A stretch of 64,000 bases of DNA, from NCBI RefSeq assembly GCF_019550795.1, contig NZ_CP080545.1, forward strand, positions 4,622,001 to 4,686,000, written 5' to 3'. The translations under genes and the position numbers were made by a program. The notes beneath the pieces were generated by a model. The model had not been told where the DNA came from. It saw only the letters and a list, made by a program, of their open reading frames with translations, and did no database searches. The stretch comes from Paenibacillus sp. sptzw28. Its GTDB lineage: Bacteria; Bacillota; Bacilli; Paenibacillales; Paenibacillaceae. Every line of letters begins with the position of its first letter. Position 1 is the stretch's first letter. Below are positions 1-8,234 of the stretch, piece by piece.

Positions 1-61
1 CTCTGCCCAGCACTGCAGGCCATGATTTCGACACCACACCGCCGCTTACAACTCGGTTCAT
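1..61 (-). CDS. Partial CDS, probable second permease of a sugar ABC importer
   Basis: An ATG at 61 on the minus strand is preceded by a purine-rich GGGGTGGGGA ribosome site and opens a frame (MNRVVSGGVV...) that runs off the left edge. It starts 20 bases after the stop of the upstream permease, where CUT1 sugar importers usually place their second, MalG-type permease. Only about 20 codons are visible, so the identity is inferred from position alone. Confidence 0.45.
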   Translation of the reverse strand, partial: MNRVVSGGVVSKSWPAVLGR

Positions 62-80
62 GCTTCCCCACCCCGCCCGC

Positions 81-965
81 TTAATAAATGTTGTTCAGCT
101 TCCTCGATACAAAGAAATAAATGACCGTTATCCCGCCTACCATAAGAGCCGTTGTGAATCCGACCGCGCTGCCGTATCCGATCTGCTGCAGCGTTTGAGA
201 TTCCGGGGAGATCGGGAATAAAAGTTTGAAGAGATAAAGGTACATAACCTCGGTTTTTCCGTATGGCCCGCCTCCGGTGAGGACCATGATGCTTTCATAA
301 CCCTTGAGCGAAATCGTGATCGCCAGCATAATAATCATCTGCATGACAGGACCAAGCAGAGGAATCGTCACATGACGCAGCTTCTCGTATTCACCTGCTC
401 CATCGAGTGAGGCCGCTTCATACAGATCTTCCGGAATCCCCTGCAGGCCAGCCAAAAACAACAGCATATAGTTGCCTACCGCGCCCCAAATGGCAATGAT
501 GACCGTCGTCAGCATGGCATGATCGGCTCCAAGCCAGCTGATCGGCTGCGAAATAATATCGTATTTGATCAGGAACTGGTTAAGAATGCCGTTATAGGAA
601 TTGAAGATAATGAAGAACACGATTGACATAACTGAAGCGCTGAAAATCGTGGGCAAATAATAGACGGCCCGCAGGAACGTGCGGCCCTTCAGGCTGCGAT
701 TCAAAATAATCGCTAGCAGCAGGGACAACGGAATCGTGACAATCAGCTTGCCAAGTGCATAGATGCCGGTATTTTTGACGGAGCTCCAGAACTCGGCATC
801 TCTCATAACTCTCGCAAAATTGTCCAGCCCGATAAAGACGGGCGTGCCGAAGCCCTGGTAGTCATAGAACATGAACCGCAGTGCCCACATCAAGGGATAA
901 ATACTAAAGATCAGCGTTAAAAACAAGCTTGGAAAAATAAAAACATAAGCATGCAGTTTCCTCAT
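81..965 (-). CDS. Carbohydrate ABC transporter permease (CUT1, MalF/UgpA type)
   Basis: A 294-residue inner-membrane subunit of a sugar importer. Six hydrophobic segments are visible, and the permease EAA loop that contacts the ATPase is clear near residue 185 (EAASLDGAGEYEKLRHV), followed by IPLLGP. Length fits the MalF/UgpA family without a long periplasmic loop. The start is set by GAGGAGGACAATTT before the ATG. It lies 76 bases downstream of the binding lipoprotein gene, and a second permease appears to follow at the window edge. No ATPase gene is visible; such importers in this group commonly share one MsmX-type ATPase, so the absence is expected. The sugar cannot be read from the sequence. 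Confidence 0.93.
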   Translation of the reverse strand: MRKLHAYVFIFPSLFLTLIFSIYPLMWALRFMFYDYQGFGTPVFIGLDNFARVMRDAEFWSSVKNTGIYALGKLIVTIPLSLLLAIILNRSLKGRTFLRAVYYLPTIFSASVMSIVFFIIFNSYNGILNQFLIKYDIISQPISWLGADHAMLTTVIIAIWGAVGNYMLLFLAGLQGIPEDLYEAASLDGAGEYEKLRHVTIPLLGPVMQMIIMLAITISLKGYESIMVLTGGGPYGKTEVMYLYLFKLLFPISPESQTLQQIGYGSAVGFTTALMVGGITVIYFFVSRKLNNIY

Positions 966-999
966 AAATTGTCCTCCTCGGAAAGTAACTCAGAGCATA

Positions 1000-1032
1000 A
1001 AAGAAAAGATGCGCCGGTCCGCGCCGGCGCAT
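1000..1032 (-). terminator. Intercistronic hairpin between binding protein and permease
   Basis: A 9-bp stem (ATGCGCCGG/CCGGCGCAT, 1009-1017 with 1024-1032) lies ten bases past the lipoprotein stop and on the minus strand is followed by the T-rich run CTTTTCTTTTATG. It looks like a leaky terminator that would let the binding protein be made in excess over the permeases, a common arrangement. Confidence 0.55.
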
Positions 1033-1041
1033 ACAGCAGTA

Positions 1042-2463
1042 CTATTCGCCTGCTAGTTTTCCCAGAAGCGCCGTCGCATCAAAACCCGGGTCTGCTTCAA
1101 TTTTCGTTTTGCCTGCAGCTCTCGCTTTGGCAAGTGAATCGTTATAGCGTTTGTTCAAATCCTGAATGATAGCATCCAGATTCCCGCCGGTCAGCACATA
1201 TTTGGCGAAGGTGTCACTCCATTTCATGCCTTCGAGTGATGATTCCGTAACAGCACTCGGGTTGGCCGGGTAAATGGCGTCGTATTTGTTAGGTAGAAAC
1301 CCTTCGATACCTGGAATATTTGGTTTCGTTCCGCCGCTAAGCACAGCCGGAATCAGGGAAACGCCGTATCCGTTCTCATAGTATTCCTTCTGAAAATCTA
1401 CACTGTAGACATACTCCATAAACTTCCAGGCCGCTTCTTTGTGTTCTGAATCCGCACTGATTCCAATATAGGAGCCGCCAACAACCTGAAGTGCCCCCTT
1501 GATTGTGCCGTCGAGAGTCGGGACGGTCGCAGCAGCCCAGTTGACCTTGGTTGGAAACTGGTCTTTATACACACCCGGTTCGCCGGAGTGATTGATGTAC
1601 ATGCCGATCTTCCCTTGGGCAAATTGGGCACGCAGCGGATCAATATCCAGACTCTCAACCCCTGGAAGCATGCTGCCGTCTTTATCCATTTGGCGAAGAG
1701 CTTCGGCAATGTCCTTATACATCCCAAAGTCGAATTGTCCGGTCTGGTAGTTGTAGCCTTCGGTGCCCGTTTTAATGCTGGCCCCGGCAATCGTGTTGGC
1801 GGCCCGCCAGAAACCGCCGCCGCTCTTGAATGGGCTGGCGAAGCCGTAGGCACCGGAGCTTTTACCCGCTTCGGTAAGCTTCTTCGCGTCCTCCACCAGC
1901 TCAGCCAATGTTTTCGGAGGGGAAGCAATTCCCGCCTGCTGGAACAGATCCTTGTTATAAATCAGTCTCCAGGTTTGTCCCGTGTTGGGAAGGGAATAGA
2001 TGTCGTCCCCGATCGTGTTTTTGTTCTGGATCAGGCTGTCCTTGAAGGTTGTCTTCATCTCCTCGCTCATGTAAGAGGTAATAGGAGTCAGATAACCCTT
2101 CTGAATATAGGTGGAAAAATCATTGATTTGCAGTACATCTGGCGCCTGCTTGCTCGCAAACGCAATATCCACCGCCTGGGGATAGTTATCTCCCATTACA
2201 GTCATTTCCACTTCAATGTTGTCGGTATTGGTCTTGTTGAAAGCATCAATCTTCGCCTTCATAAACTCCGCGTCATGGCGGTCCGGTGTCCAGTACTTAA
2301 TCTTTGTCTTGGCTGCTGTGCTCTGGCTGCTATCGGTATTCGCCACTTCGTTCGTTTGGTCCGCCGCTCCACCGTTGCCTGTCGGTCCCGCCTGCGATGA
2401 ACAGGCAGCAAGTGAAAACACCAAACCAATACTAACCGCCGCTGCAATCCACTTCTTAACCAT
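1042..2463 (-). CDS. Extracellular sugar-binding lipoprotein of ABC importer (CUT1)
   Basis: A 473-residue solute-binding protein that would capture a sugar outside the membrane and deliver it to the permease downstream. The N-terminus MVKKWIAAAVSIGLVFSLAAC is a lipoprotein signal ending in the lipobox LAAC, giving a diacylglyceryl cysteine at residue 21, then a Ser/Gly/Asn linker. The body has the family 1 binding protein pattern (KIKYWTPDR..., DVLQINDF, LPNTGQTWRLIYNKDLF). The frame is open for 59 more codons upstream, but the start is placed at 2463 because AAGGGGGG lies 8 bases before it and the signal peptide begins there. First gene of the transporter operon; the ligand is unknown. Confidence 0.93.
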   Translation of the reverse strand: MVKKWIAAAVSIGLVFSLAACSSQAGPTGNGGAADQTNEVANTDSSQSTAAKTKIKYWTPDRHDAEFMKAKIDAFNKTNTDNIEVEMTVMGDNYPQAVDIAFASKQAPDVLQINDFSTYIQKGYLTPITSYMSEEMKTTFKDSLIQNKNTIGDDIYSLPNTGQTWRLIYNKDLFQQAGIASPPKTLAELVEDAKKLTEAGKSSGAYGFASPFKSGGGFWRAANTIAGASIKTGTEGYNYQTGQFDFGMYKDIAEALRQMDKDGSMLPGVESLDIDPLRAQFAQGKIGMYINHSGEPGVYKDQFPTKVNWAAATVPTLDGTIKGALQVVGGSYIGISADSEHKEAAWKFMEYVYSVDFQKEYYENGYGVSLIPAVLSGGTKPNIPGIEGFLPNKYDAIYPANPSAVTESSLEGMKWSDTFAKYVLTGGNLDAIIQDLNKRYNDSLAKARAAGKTKIEADPGFDATALLGKLAGE

Positions 2464-2659
2464 GTTAAAGCCCCCCTTAAATGTCGTAAAACACATCTTC
2501 TGAAGCAACTGTTTGCGCTCTCCTGTGAAGCTGCTTCTATCATAATGGATACGTTTGAAATATCGTGTGGGACAATACCACTTTGCTGGGAGGGAAAAAT
2601 CACTTTGTTTCCCCTTTGTTGAAGTAACCATGCTCCCCATGCAGACAGTGTGCGTAATG

Positions 2660-2689
2660 ATTATAACGGAGACTTTTTGGGATTAACCA
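2660..2689 (-). promoter_or_regulatory. Candidate sigma-A promoter of the binding-protein operon
   Basis: On the minus strand a perfect -10 TATAAT (2665-2660) is preceded at 17-18 bases by GGTTAA/TGGTTA, a weak -35. It lies about 190 bases before the lipoprotein start, giving a long leader. The weak -35 fits dependence on an activator, which is inference. Confidence 0.45.
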
Positions 2690-2714
2690 TTCTTAGCATA
2701 AGCATAGGTTAAAA

Positions 2715-2760
2715 ACAAAAAAAACGCCGCTCACCCTCCTTTTTGAAAGATTAGCAGCGA
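2715..2760 (-). terminator. Probable Rho-independent terminator
   Basis: Minus strand: CGCTGCT pairs with AGCGGCG (one G-U pair) around a 22-base loop, followed by eight T. It would end transcription coming from the yjfF remnant before the importer promoter. Confidence 0.5.
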
Positions 2761-2786
2761 TATTTGACGAAATAGTTGTCGGGCGA

Positions 2787-2999
2787 TTATCTTATTTTAC
2801 TAGCTTCGCTGTACCCACTTTCGTTCACACTTGCTGACACCATTGTCGTAAGAGCAATGACCGAACCGATGGATAAGTCGATCCCGCCCGAAATAATAAC
2901 AAAGGTAATCCCAACGGCTGCAATCAATAAGAATGCATTACCAATAAGCAGATTATTAAGGACTTGAACCGAGAAGAATCCCGTATAACGGAATGACCC
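2787..2999 (-). pseudogene. Fragment of a YjfF/RbsC-type sugar ABC permease
   Basis: Minus-strand translation from about 2999 gives GSFRYTGFFSVQVLNN, then LLIGNAFLLIAAVGITFVI and ISGGIDLSIGSVIALTTM, ending SASVNESGYSEASKIR and a stop at 2787. The LxxNAF and SGGIDLSxGS blocks are a hallmark of the YjfF/RbsC permease family (about 320 residues); here only about 55 matching codons remain, without a start. The fragment starts exactly where the frame of the IS3 transposase stops, so it appears cut by the insertion or a later deletion. The last 15 residues do not look like the family and may be a second junction. Confidence 0.65.
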
Positions 3000-3903
3000 T
3001 AGTACGGAGACAGATCATAGATACTGCCATGGATTCGAATGTAATTGTAATCTTGAATAAACTGGCTGACGACGTCATACGCCTGCGGATACGTCTCAAA
3101 TTCATGTCGTCGATAGCACTCCGCTTCCAATATGGAATGAAACGATTCAATGTGAGCATTCTTATTCGGCGTTTTGGGCGGTATGCGCTCGTGAATCATC
3201 TCGAACGTAACACAAGCCTCTTCAAATCGGTGGCTAATAAATTGGGGACCATTATCGGATCGAATGACCGGCCTATCCGTTTTATCAAAGCGCTGACGCT
3301 TCATTAGCGCTTCCTGCGTAATCTGAATGAGATGAGCTGCTTCACAGGTTAAACCGATATGATAAGCGATAATGGCACGATCAAACACATCCAGGATGCT
3401 CATTAAGAAGAAAAATCGCTGTTCGCCATGAATCCAACCATACTTAGTATCCGTTTCCCAGAGTTGATTGGAGCCTGTAATGACGCGATTGTTCGCCAGA
3501 CGTTTGGGGTATTTGATCTTTAGCTGTCGCTGCGGACGAAGAACATCCATTCGCTTACAAAGACGGTAAACCTTCTTCTTATTAATCCGTAGCCGATATC
3601 GTCTTCTGAGCAGCACAGTGAGCTTCCGGTAGCCATACGACGCGCCTTCGCCAGCTAAACATTCCATGAGCCATTCGCAAATTTGCTCGTCACTGACCGG
3701 ATTCCCCATCGTGTGTGTATGAGAGGCCAGGTACGGGACGACCGATGTTGTGAAGAGTTGCTGCCATCACTGTTTGCTGTTCCCGGTTTACAAAGGCGTA
3801 GTAGGTGGATCGCTCCACTTCCAGCACACGAAGGACGAAGCTCACGCTGTGTCCACTTGTTATATACTTCTGGGCAATCGCTATTTTATCCGCAAGTGCG
3901 GGT
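2999..3903 (-). pseudogene. IS3-family transposase orfB (DDE integrase), frameshifted and truncated
   Basis: The orfB frame enters by -1 shift at the A8C run and reads KNEPALADKIAIAQKYIT..., a HTH-like region, up to HDGESGQ and a stop. One extra G in GATGGGG near 3707 breaks the frame; the rest continues as GNPVSDEQICEWLM... The rve catalytic domain is complete with D (WETDTKYG), D (IRSDNGPQF) and E (NAHIESFHS). The protein ends RIHGSIYDLSPY and stops at 2999, short of the usual C-terminus, at the junction with the permease fragment. Confidence 0.85.
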
Positions 3904-4202
3904 TCGTTTTTTTTAGTAGGTCTTTGAGAATATCCCTCTCTAGGGCTTGCTCGGCAAAGAGTTTCTTCAGTTTTTCATTCTCTCTTTCCAGTTGTGCATA
4001 ATCTTCGGCTGTCGGAACGAACTTCGATTGTTTCACGCTTGTCTCATCCAGTTGATCGAGGTCTTTGCGATTCCCTAGCCCAACGAAGCACCATCTTTGG
4101 ATCCAGTTCATGTTGCCTAGCTACAGCTGTCATGTTGCCAATCTCTTTCCCTTTGGCCACGACCATCTTCTTGAAATTCAGGTCATATTGCTTCTTCTTC
4201 AT
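3881..4202 (-). pseudogene. IS3-family orfA (transposase HTH subunit), frameshifted
   Basis: GGAGGGGAACGAA precedes an ATG at 4202 that starts MKKKQYDLNFKKMVVAKG, the typical IS3 orfA helix-turn-helix opening. The frame dies after LRWARES near 4075; the continuation RKDLDQLDETSVKQ...YAQLERENEKLKKLFAE (leucine-zipper-like segment) is in the neighbouring frame, ending LRIK with a stop at 3881. A single inserted base explains this. Confidence 0.8.
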
Positions 4203-4256
4203 TTCGTTCCCCTCCGCCTCAATCTCATTGTATCGGAGTAAGAGGTGTACTGTCCA

Positions 4257-4485
4257 AATTCATTAGGGGGCTAAAAAGATATTCTTTGAAATCTGCATTC
4301 TTATCCGTAAGAATGTTAATTACATTCTTATACTTCTCCGTTTCAGCATAAATGTTTTCAATTAGCATTAACCTAGAAAACAAGGTTACCTTTGTCTTTG
4401 AACCGCCAAGCAGAGTTTTAATCTCACTTACTACTGGTTTTAGATCTTCATTGTATTTAATATCGATCCGTTTTCTCCTTTTCAT
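4257..4485 (-). pseudogene. Small hypothetical ORF cut by the IS element
   Basis: About 75 codons (MKRRKRIDIKYNEDLKPVVSE... to KEYLFSPLMN) precede the IS left end; the reading then runs a few codons into the element before a stop. No family is recognised. It is lysine-rich, AT-rich compared with neighbours, and has no clear ribosome site at its ATG. Further upstream (4486-4560) another open stretch (EWAENIATLKPVVEKLGV) without a start suggests more gene debris. Probably the 5' part of an interrupted gene of foreign origin. Confidence 0.45.
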
Positions 4486-4615
4486 CCAACCATCTCATCT
4501 AACTCCAACTACACCTAGTTTTTCAACCACCGGTTTCAATGTAGCTATATTTTCTGCCCATTCTCCCGATGAGAAAGAATTATAGTATCATTTATAACTG
4601 AAATTATAACATACC

Positions 4616-4652
4616 AAAAAAGCTGACTTCGGTGTGTCTACCGAAATCAGCT
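4616..4652 (-). terminator. Rho-independent terminator of sigK
   Basis: A 13-bp stem (AGCTGATTTCGGT with ACCGAAGTCAGCT on the minus strand, one G-U pair) is followed by six T, ten bases past the sigK stop. Confidence 0.88.
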
Positions 4653-4661
4653 TCTTATTAT

Positions 4662-5363
4662 TCACTTCTTCACCTTATAAAACTCATGGTACAGCTTCAT
4701 TAACGCCCTTTTCTCGATCCTCGACACATACGAGCGCGAGATACCGAGCTCCTTCGCGATTTCCCGCTGCGTACGCTCTTCCCCGCCATGCTCCAGCCCG
4801 AACCTTCCAACCACAACTTCCTTCTCGCGGTCATCGAGAATATCCAAATTTTTATAAATTTTGCTTTTTTCAATTTTCAGCTGCACCTTCTCGGCAACAT
4901 CGTCCGCATCCGTACCCAGGATATCGATAAGGGTAATTTCATTGCCTTCCTTATCGGTCCCGATCGGGTCGTGCAGCGATACGTCCTTGCGGGTCTTTTT
5001 CAATGACCGAAGGTGCATAAGTATTTCGTTCTCTATACAGCGGGCGGCGAACGTCGCGAGCTTGGTTCCTTTATTCGGCTGAAAGCTCTCGATCGCTTTG
5101 ATCAGTCCGATCGTCCCGATCGAGATCAGGTCTTCGAGATCTTCACCGGTATTATCGAATTTCTTGACGATATGCGCCACAAGGCGCAGGTTATGCTCAA
5201 TAAGCAGGTTTCGGGAATGCTGATTGCCGTCCGCCATCAGTTGCAAGTGCTTGATTTCTTCTTCTTCATGAAGCGGCTGCGGGAACGCGTTGTTTTTGAC
5301 GTACGAAACGAGAAGGGACAGCTGTTTAACAAATAGTGCAATCGCCGCAAACAATCCAGGCAT
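4662..5363 (-). CDS. sigK: RNA polymerase sporulation sigma factor sigma-K (pro-sigma-K)
   Basis: The late mother-cell sigma factor that drives coat and lysis genes. The protein has the pro-sequence followed by [11 protein letters not shown], region 2 ([27 protein letters not shown]), and region 4 with the helix-turn-helix [21 protein letters not shown]. The frame is open six codons further, but the start is set at 5363: GGAGGTGG lies 8 bases before it, and it puts the Ser-Tyr processing site at residues 20/21, exactly as in the B. subtilis proprotein. The gene is continuous at 233 residues; there is no skin-type element splitting it. Upstream, CATACAAT near 5450 resembles a sigma-E -10, but no good -35 was found. 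Confidence 0.96.
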   Translation of the reverse strand: MPGLFAAIALFVKQLSLLVSYVKNNAFPQPLHEEEEIKHLQLMADGNQHSRNLLIEHNLRLVAHIVKKFDNTGEDLEDLISIGTIGLIKAIESFQPNKGTKLATFAARCIENEILMHLRSLKKTRKDVSLHDPIGTDKEGNEITLIDILGTDADDVAEKVQLKIEKSKIYKNLDILDDREKEVVVGRFGLEHGGEERTQREIAKELGISRSYVSRIEKRALMKLYHEFYKVKK

Positions 5364-5511
5364 CGTTAAAGCCACCTCCATGCTGATTTGACGCAGGTGC
5401 GAAAGACATTCCTTATCCCTGCGCTGACAATGAAGACTGTTCTACATTGTATGTGGGCGGTGGCCTATGCGTGCCTGTACGGCTCTTCAGCGATTGAATT
5501 CCGGCAGCGAT

Positions 5512-5820
5512 TTAAGAGACAAAGGTTCTTGAGTGACGGCTGCTCCTTGCTGTTTCCAGACTCCCCGACTTCCCAATACCGATAAATGCCAGGATACCAA
5601 GACATGTTGTCAAGGTCATTACCTGCTTCGCCGCATCCAACTCGTAACACCAATAAGCTTGGTGCACATAGACTGCCGATTTCCCCTTCCAATCGAGGAA
5701 ATGCAATTCTTCTCCGGCTTCTTTCTCGAGATGGTCCTGAAAGCCGCAGTAATCCATATCTTTCGTATTACTCCCCTCGCAGTAGCGGTCGAAAGCATAC
5801 TTAGTCAAGATCAGTTTCAT
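5512..5820 (-). CDS. Hypothetical protein, 102 residues
   Basis: An ATG at 5820 follows GAGGTG at 6 bases and opens MKLILTKYAFDRYCEGSNTKDMDYC. The middle (DWKGKSAVYVHQAYWCYELDAAKQVMTL) has regular mixed hydrophobic and charged residues and reads like real protein; the last 20 residues (SGSLETARSSRHSRTFVS) are Ser/Arg-rich and less convincing, so a late frameshift is possible. No family recognised. It stands alone between sigK and the WYL regulator. Confidence 0.5.
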   Translation of the reverse strand: MKLILTKYAFDRYCEGSNTKDMDYCGFQDHLEKEAGEELHFLDWKGKSAVYVHQAYWCYELDAAKQVMTLTTCLGILAFIGIGKSGSLETARSSRHSRTFVS

Positions 5821-5949
5821 AACATTCACCTCATATTTTATATTTGTCTTTGCTTTGCACGTCGATTGCTGCTTCTGTCCCTCATTATGGTGTTAGGACA
5901 CGACACAAGTACGTCAGCGAATGTTTGTTCGTATTTCGGGAATAATGCC

Positions 5950-5975
5950 AAAAAGGCCCTTCACACAAAGGGCCT
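5950..5975 (-). terminator. Rho-independent terminator of the WYL regulator
   Basis: Minus strand: AGGCCCTT pairs with AAGGGCCT around a six-base loop, followed by TTTT, 14 bases past the stop at 5990. Confidence 0.85.
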
Positions 5976-5989
5976 CTCTGTTTCCGTCC

Positions 5990-6940
5990 TTATTGGTACA
6001 TCAGCGTCCATTCGCTTAACTGCTTTTTTAAAGCTTCCCGGATGGATTTGGGCTCCAATATTTCCGCCGCGGGTCCATACTGCAGGATCCACCTGATGAA
6101 CTCTTTCTCGTTGTTTACGGTCACCTCGAAAATCATGCTGCCGTCCTTCTGGTCCTTCATACGCGGGTGAACAAAGAGCTCCTCTTCTTTTATGTATCTG
6201 GCAACCTCGGCGCTAAACCGGACTTTAAAGGTAATATTCTTATCGCCCTGCTCAATGGACCAGGTGTTCTTCAAGTGCCTCTTAATGTTGAAATCGCCCT
6301 TGTCGAAAGTCTCGGCAGTCAGATCAGCCCTTAGAAAACGGCTGATCCGGAACGTCCGGATTCCCTGCTTCAAATGGCAGTAGCCGATGAGATAGAACCG
6401 TTGGTCGCGCGGCACGAGGTAGTATGGATCAATCTTCCGCTCCGTCGTCTCGTTGCGGGACTGGGTATGGTAGACTGTATCGATCGTCCTTTGCTCGAGA
6501 ATAGACTGGATAATCGGCTGCAGAAAGTTAGGGCTTTCCTTGCGGTAAGCCGGTGTACCCATCTGAATAATGCCGGCGATATCCTCGATGATGCTGTTCT
6601 GGCGGGATTTCTCCTTAAGGTGAGTTGCCATTACTTTATCATATGCCGTCTGAAATCCGGGCGGCAGCTTGTCATTATCGAGTACGGACGGAAGCAGTGA
6701 GAACGCGAGGGCTTCCTGTTCGGAGAAATTGAGCGGATACATAAAAAATTTACCCATAAACCGGTATCCGGTGCCTCTGCCTTCATTCGTGACGGGAGCG
6801 ATGTGGTTCAGAGTATCCAGATCCCTGTATATGGTCCGGATGTTAACGTCGCATTTGAAAGCAAGGTCAGCGGCGGAGATACCCGGATTCGCCTGGATGG
6901 CGTTTATGATGTTGAAGATGCGTATGACTTTGTCGATCAT
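5990..6940 (-). CDS. WYL-domain transcriptional regulator (YafY type)
   Basis: A 316-residue regulator with an N-terminal DeoR-like winged helix (residues 1-60, AADLAFKCDVNIRTIYRDLDTL) and a WYL ligand/nucleotide-sensing domain in the middle (IDPYYLVPRDQRFYLIGYC, RTFRISRFL), followed by a C-terminal WCX extension. The start is placed at 6940 (MIDKVIRIF) because GAGGAGA lies 8 bases upstream; the frame is open for 20 more codons without a ribosome site. No partner gene is co-transcribed, so its target is unknown. Confidence 0.9.
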   Translation of the reverse strand: MIDKVIRIFNIINAIQANPGISAADLAFKCDVNIRTIYRDLDTLNHIAPVTNEGRGTGYRFMGKFFMYPLNFSEQEALAFSLLPSVLDNDKLPPGFQTAYDKVMATHLKEKSRQNSIIEDIAGIIQMGTPAYRKESPNFLQPIIQSILEQRTIDTVYHTQSRNETTERKIDPYYLVPRDQRFYLIGYCHLKQGIRTFRISRFLRADLTAETFDKGDFNIKRHLKNTWSIEQGDKNITFKVRFSAEVARYIKEEELFVHPRMKDQKDGSMIFEVTVNNEKEFIRWILQYGPAAEILEPKSIREALKKQLSEWTLMYQ

Positions 6941-7120
6941 AATCTTTCTCCTCGGGTTTCTGTAATTGGCTGGTATCTGCTGAAGATAATCATTCGACAA
7001 AATGCCAGGTTCTTCCTTCTATATGCTTAAGCGAATTTTCATTACGCGCTGCCGAGTTTGGTATGATCCGCACCCTTTTGCAAATTGCATTCATAAACAT
7101 AAGGAGGATAAATTTAAGGA

Positions 7121-7516
7121 GTGAAGCTACCTGTGGAAATACCTGTTACAGGTTTTGTTTTTCATAATGAACAATCAGGCTCCGATCATTCCCACGTCTT
7201 ATATATTACGACTTGGAATGGAAGACCCGTTCATGTACATCAATTTGCCGGCGTGACTTCGTTTGATGTCGGACATCGGCATCAATACGCCGGCACTACG
7301 GAACCTGCACCCTCGGGAGTCCCCCATGTCCACGGCTACTCTACCGTAACGTCATTTGACGATGGTCACACTCATACGATTAGAGGAACTACCGGACCCG
7401 CCATTCCATTGCAAGACGTCGGACACATTCATTACTTTGAAGGGTCTACTACCGTTGACGGCATGATTCCCCACTCGCACAGATATAGCGGTAATACCGG
7501 TAATGAAATAAGCTGA
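7121..7516 (+). CDS. ymaF: YmaF family protein
   Basis: A 131-residue protein matching the Bacillus YmaF family of unknown function: repeated beta-type segments each carrying an HxH or HxHxY pattern (DHSHVLYITTW, VGHRHQYAGTTEPAPSGVPH, DDGHTHTIRGTTGPAIPL, VGHIHYFEGST, PHSHRYSG). The many regularly spaced histidines suggest metal binding, which is inference. There is no ATG; GTG at 7121 (AAGGAGGA 13 bases upstream) or GTG at 7133 (AAGGAG 11 bases upstream) are the possible starts. It has its own terminator. Confidence 0.88.
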   Translation: MKLPVEIPVTGFVFHNEQSGSDHSHVLYITTWNGRPVHVHQFAGVTSFDVGHRHQYAGTTEPAPSGVPHVHGYSTVTSFDDGHTHTIRGTTGPAIPLQDVGHIHYFEGSTTVDGMIPHSHRYSGNTGNEIS

Positions 7517-7552
7517 TTCACTTCCACTGAGAATGATACCAAAAACAAAATA

Positions 7553-7589
7553 CCGGTCTCCCGAAGTGATGCTGGAAGCCGGCTTTTTA
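7553..7589 (+). terminator. Terminator of ymaF
   Basis: CCGG at 7553 pairs with CCGG at 7579 with further partial pairing (TCC/GGA), followed by CTTTTTAT, about 35 bases past the ymaF stop. The stem is imperfect. Confidence 0.6.
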
Positions 7590-7622
7590 TAAGCGAAACG
7601 TCAATAATTGTTCCGGGCCTAT

Positions 7623-8003
7623 TTACTTGCTCACCCGGCGCGATGCTGCTGAAGTCCTTGATTTATGCGTTTTTCCGGCCCTCGTTCTTCTTTTTTTGCC
7701 GGATACGCTTGTTATGGTCGCTTTTGGTCCCATGAGAGAGCCGAAGAGCTTGAACATAGGAGTGATTTGCTGGAATATACCGAACAATTTTTGAATCTTG
7801 CCCATGGAAGATATGAATCCATCGAGACCTCCAAGCCAATTTGAAGGAGCAGGCACCGAGGTTTGAGAACCGAAAATACCGGGTACCCCTTGATTGATAA
7901 ACGGAGGTGCCGCTTGCTCTGCAGGTGTGAACATTTCCTGAGAGTTACCGCCTAATGGAAACATTGCCTGTTTCACATTGGCTTTCTTCCGGTTTTTCTT
8001 CAT
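7623..8003 (-). CDS. Small basic protein, YqfQ-like (uncertain)
   Basis: A 126-residue protein with a lysine-rich N-terminus (MKKNRKKANVKQ), a Pro/Gln-rich linker, a hydrophobic core (WLGGLDGFISSMGKIQKLFGIFQQITPMFKLFG) and an Arg/Lys/Ser-rich tail. The core resembles the GGLDGFLxxIQKxLG segment of YqfQ/VrrA-type Bacillales proteins, but this is recalled rather than tested. Start at 8003 chosen for AAAGGA nine bases upstream; 8036 and 8012 are other in-frame ATGs. Function unknown; possibly spore related. Confidence 0.65.
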   Translation of the reverse strand: MKKNRKKANVKQAMFPLGGNSQEMFTPAEQAAPPFINQGVPGIFGSQTSVPAPSNWLGGLDGFISSMGKIQKLFGIFQQITPMFKLFGSLMGPKATITSVSGKKRRTRAGKTHKSRTSAASRRVSK

Positions 8004-8187
8004 TAATCTCATTCCTTTGCATAAGTTCTCGTTCAATAGACATTAAACTGAAAATGGTTTACCTCTGACAAGTTATGTACGATGCTCTTATGTGGTATGG
8101 GTAATAAACTACACCGAGCTAATATAGGCTTTCAATTATTTTTTGAACAATGCAAGCATCGAACGCTAACTTATTTATGACAAAGAC

Positions 8188-8218
8188 AAAGCGGCAAGCC
8201 GTGGCGCCTGCCGCTTTA
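8188..8218 (-). terminator. Terminator of the 8235-8603 gene
   Basis: A 9-bp perfect stem (AAAGCGGCA with TGCCGCTTT, loop 13) is followed on the minus strand by GTCTTTGTC. It sits 17 bases beyond the stop codon. Confidence 0.75.
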
Positions 8219-8234
8219 TACTAATTTCATGATC

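Larger units (their letters stand above)
2999..4256 (-). mobile_element. Degenerate IS3-family insertion sequence, right end missing
   Basis: The element holds an orfA/orfB pair in the usual overlapping -1 arrangement, joined at a run of eight A followed by C (about 3896-3904). The left end is probably TGGACAGTACACC (starting at 4256), but no matching inverted copy is found past orfB, where a sugar permease fragment begins at once. Both reading frames carry one-base frameshifts. The copy should therefore be inactive. It interrupts the small ORF at 4257-4485. Confidence 0.8.

Noticed and set aside
5445..5460. Sigma-E promoter for sigK (CATACAAT)
   Set aside because: The -10 is perfect but no acceptable -35 lies 14-15 bases upstream; noted in the sigK entry only.
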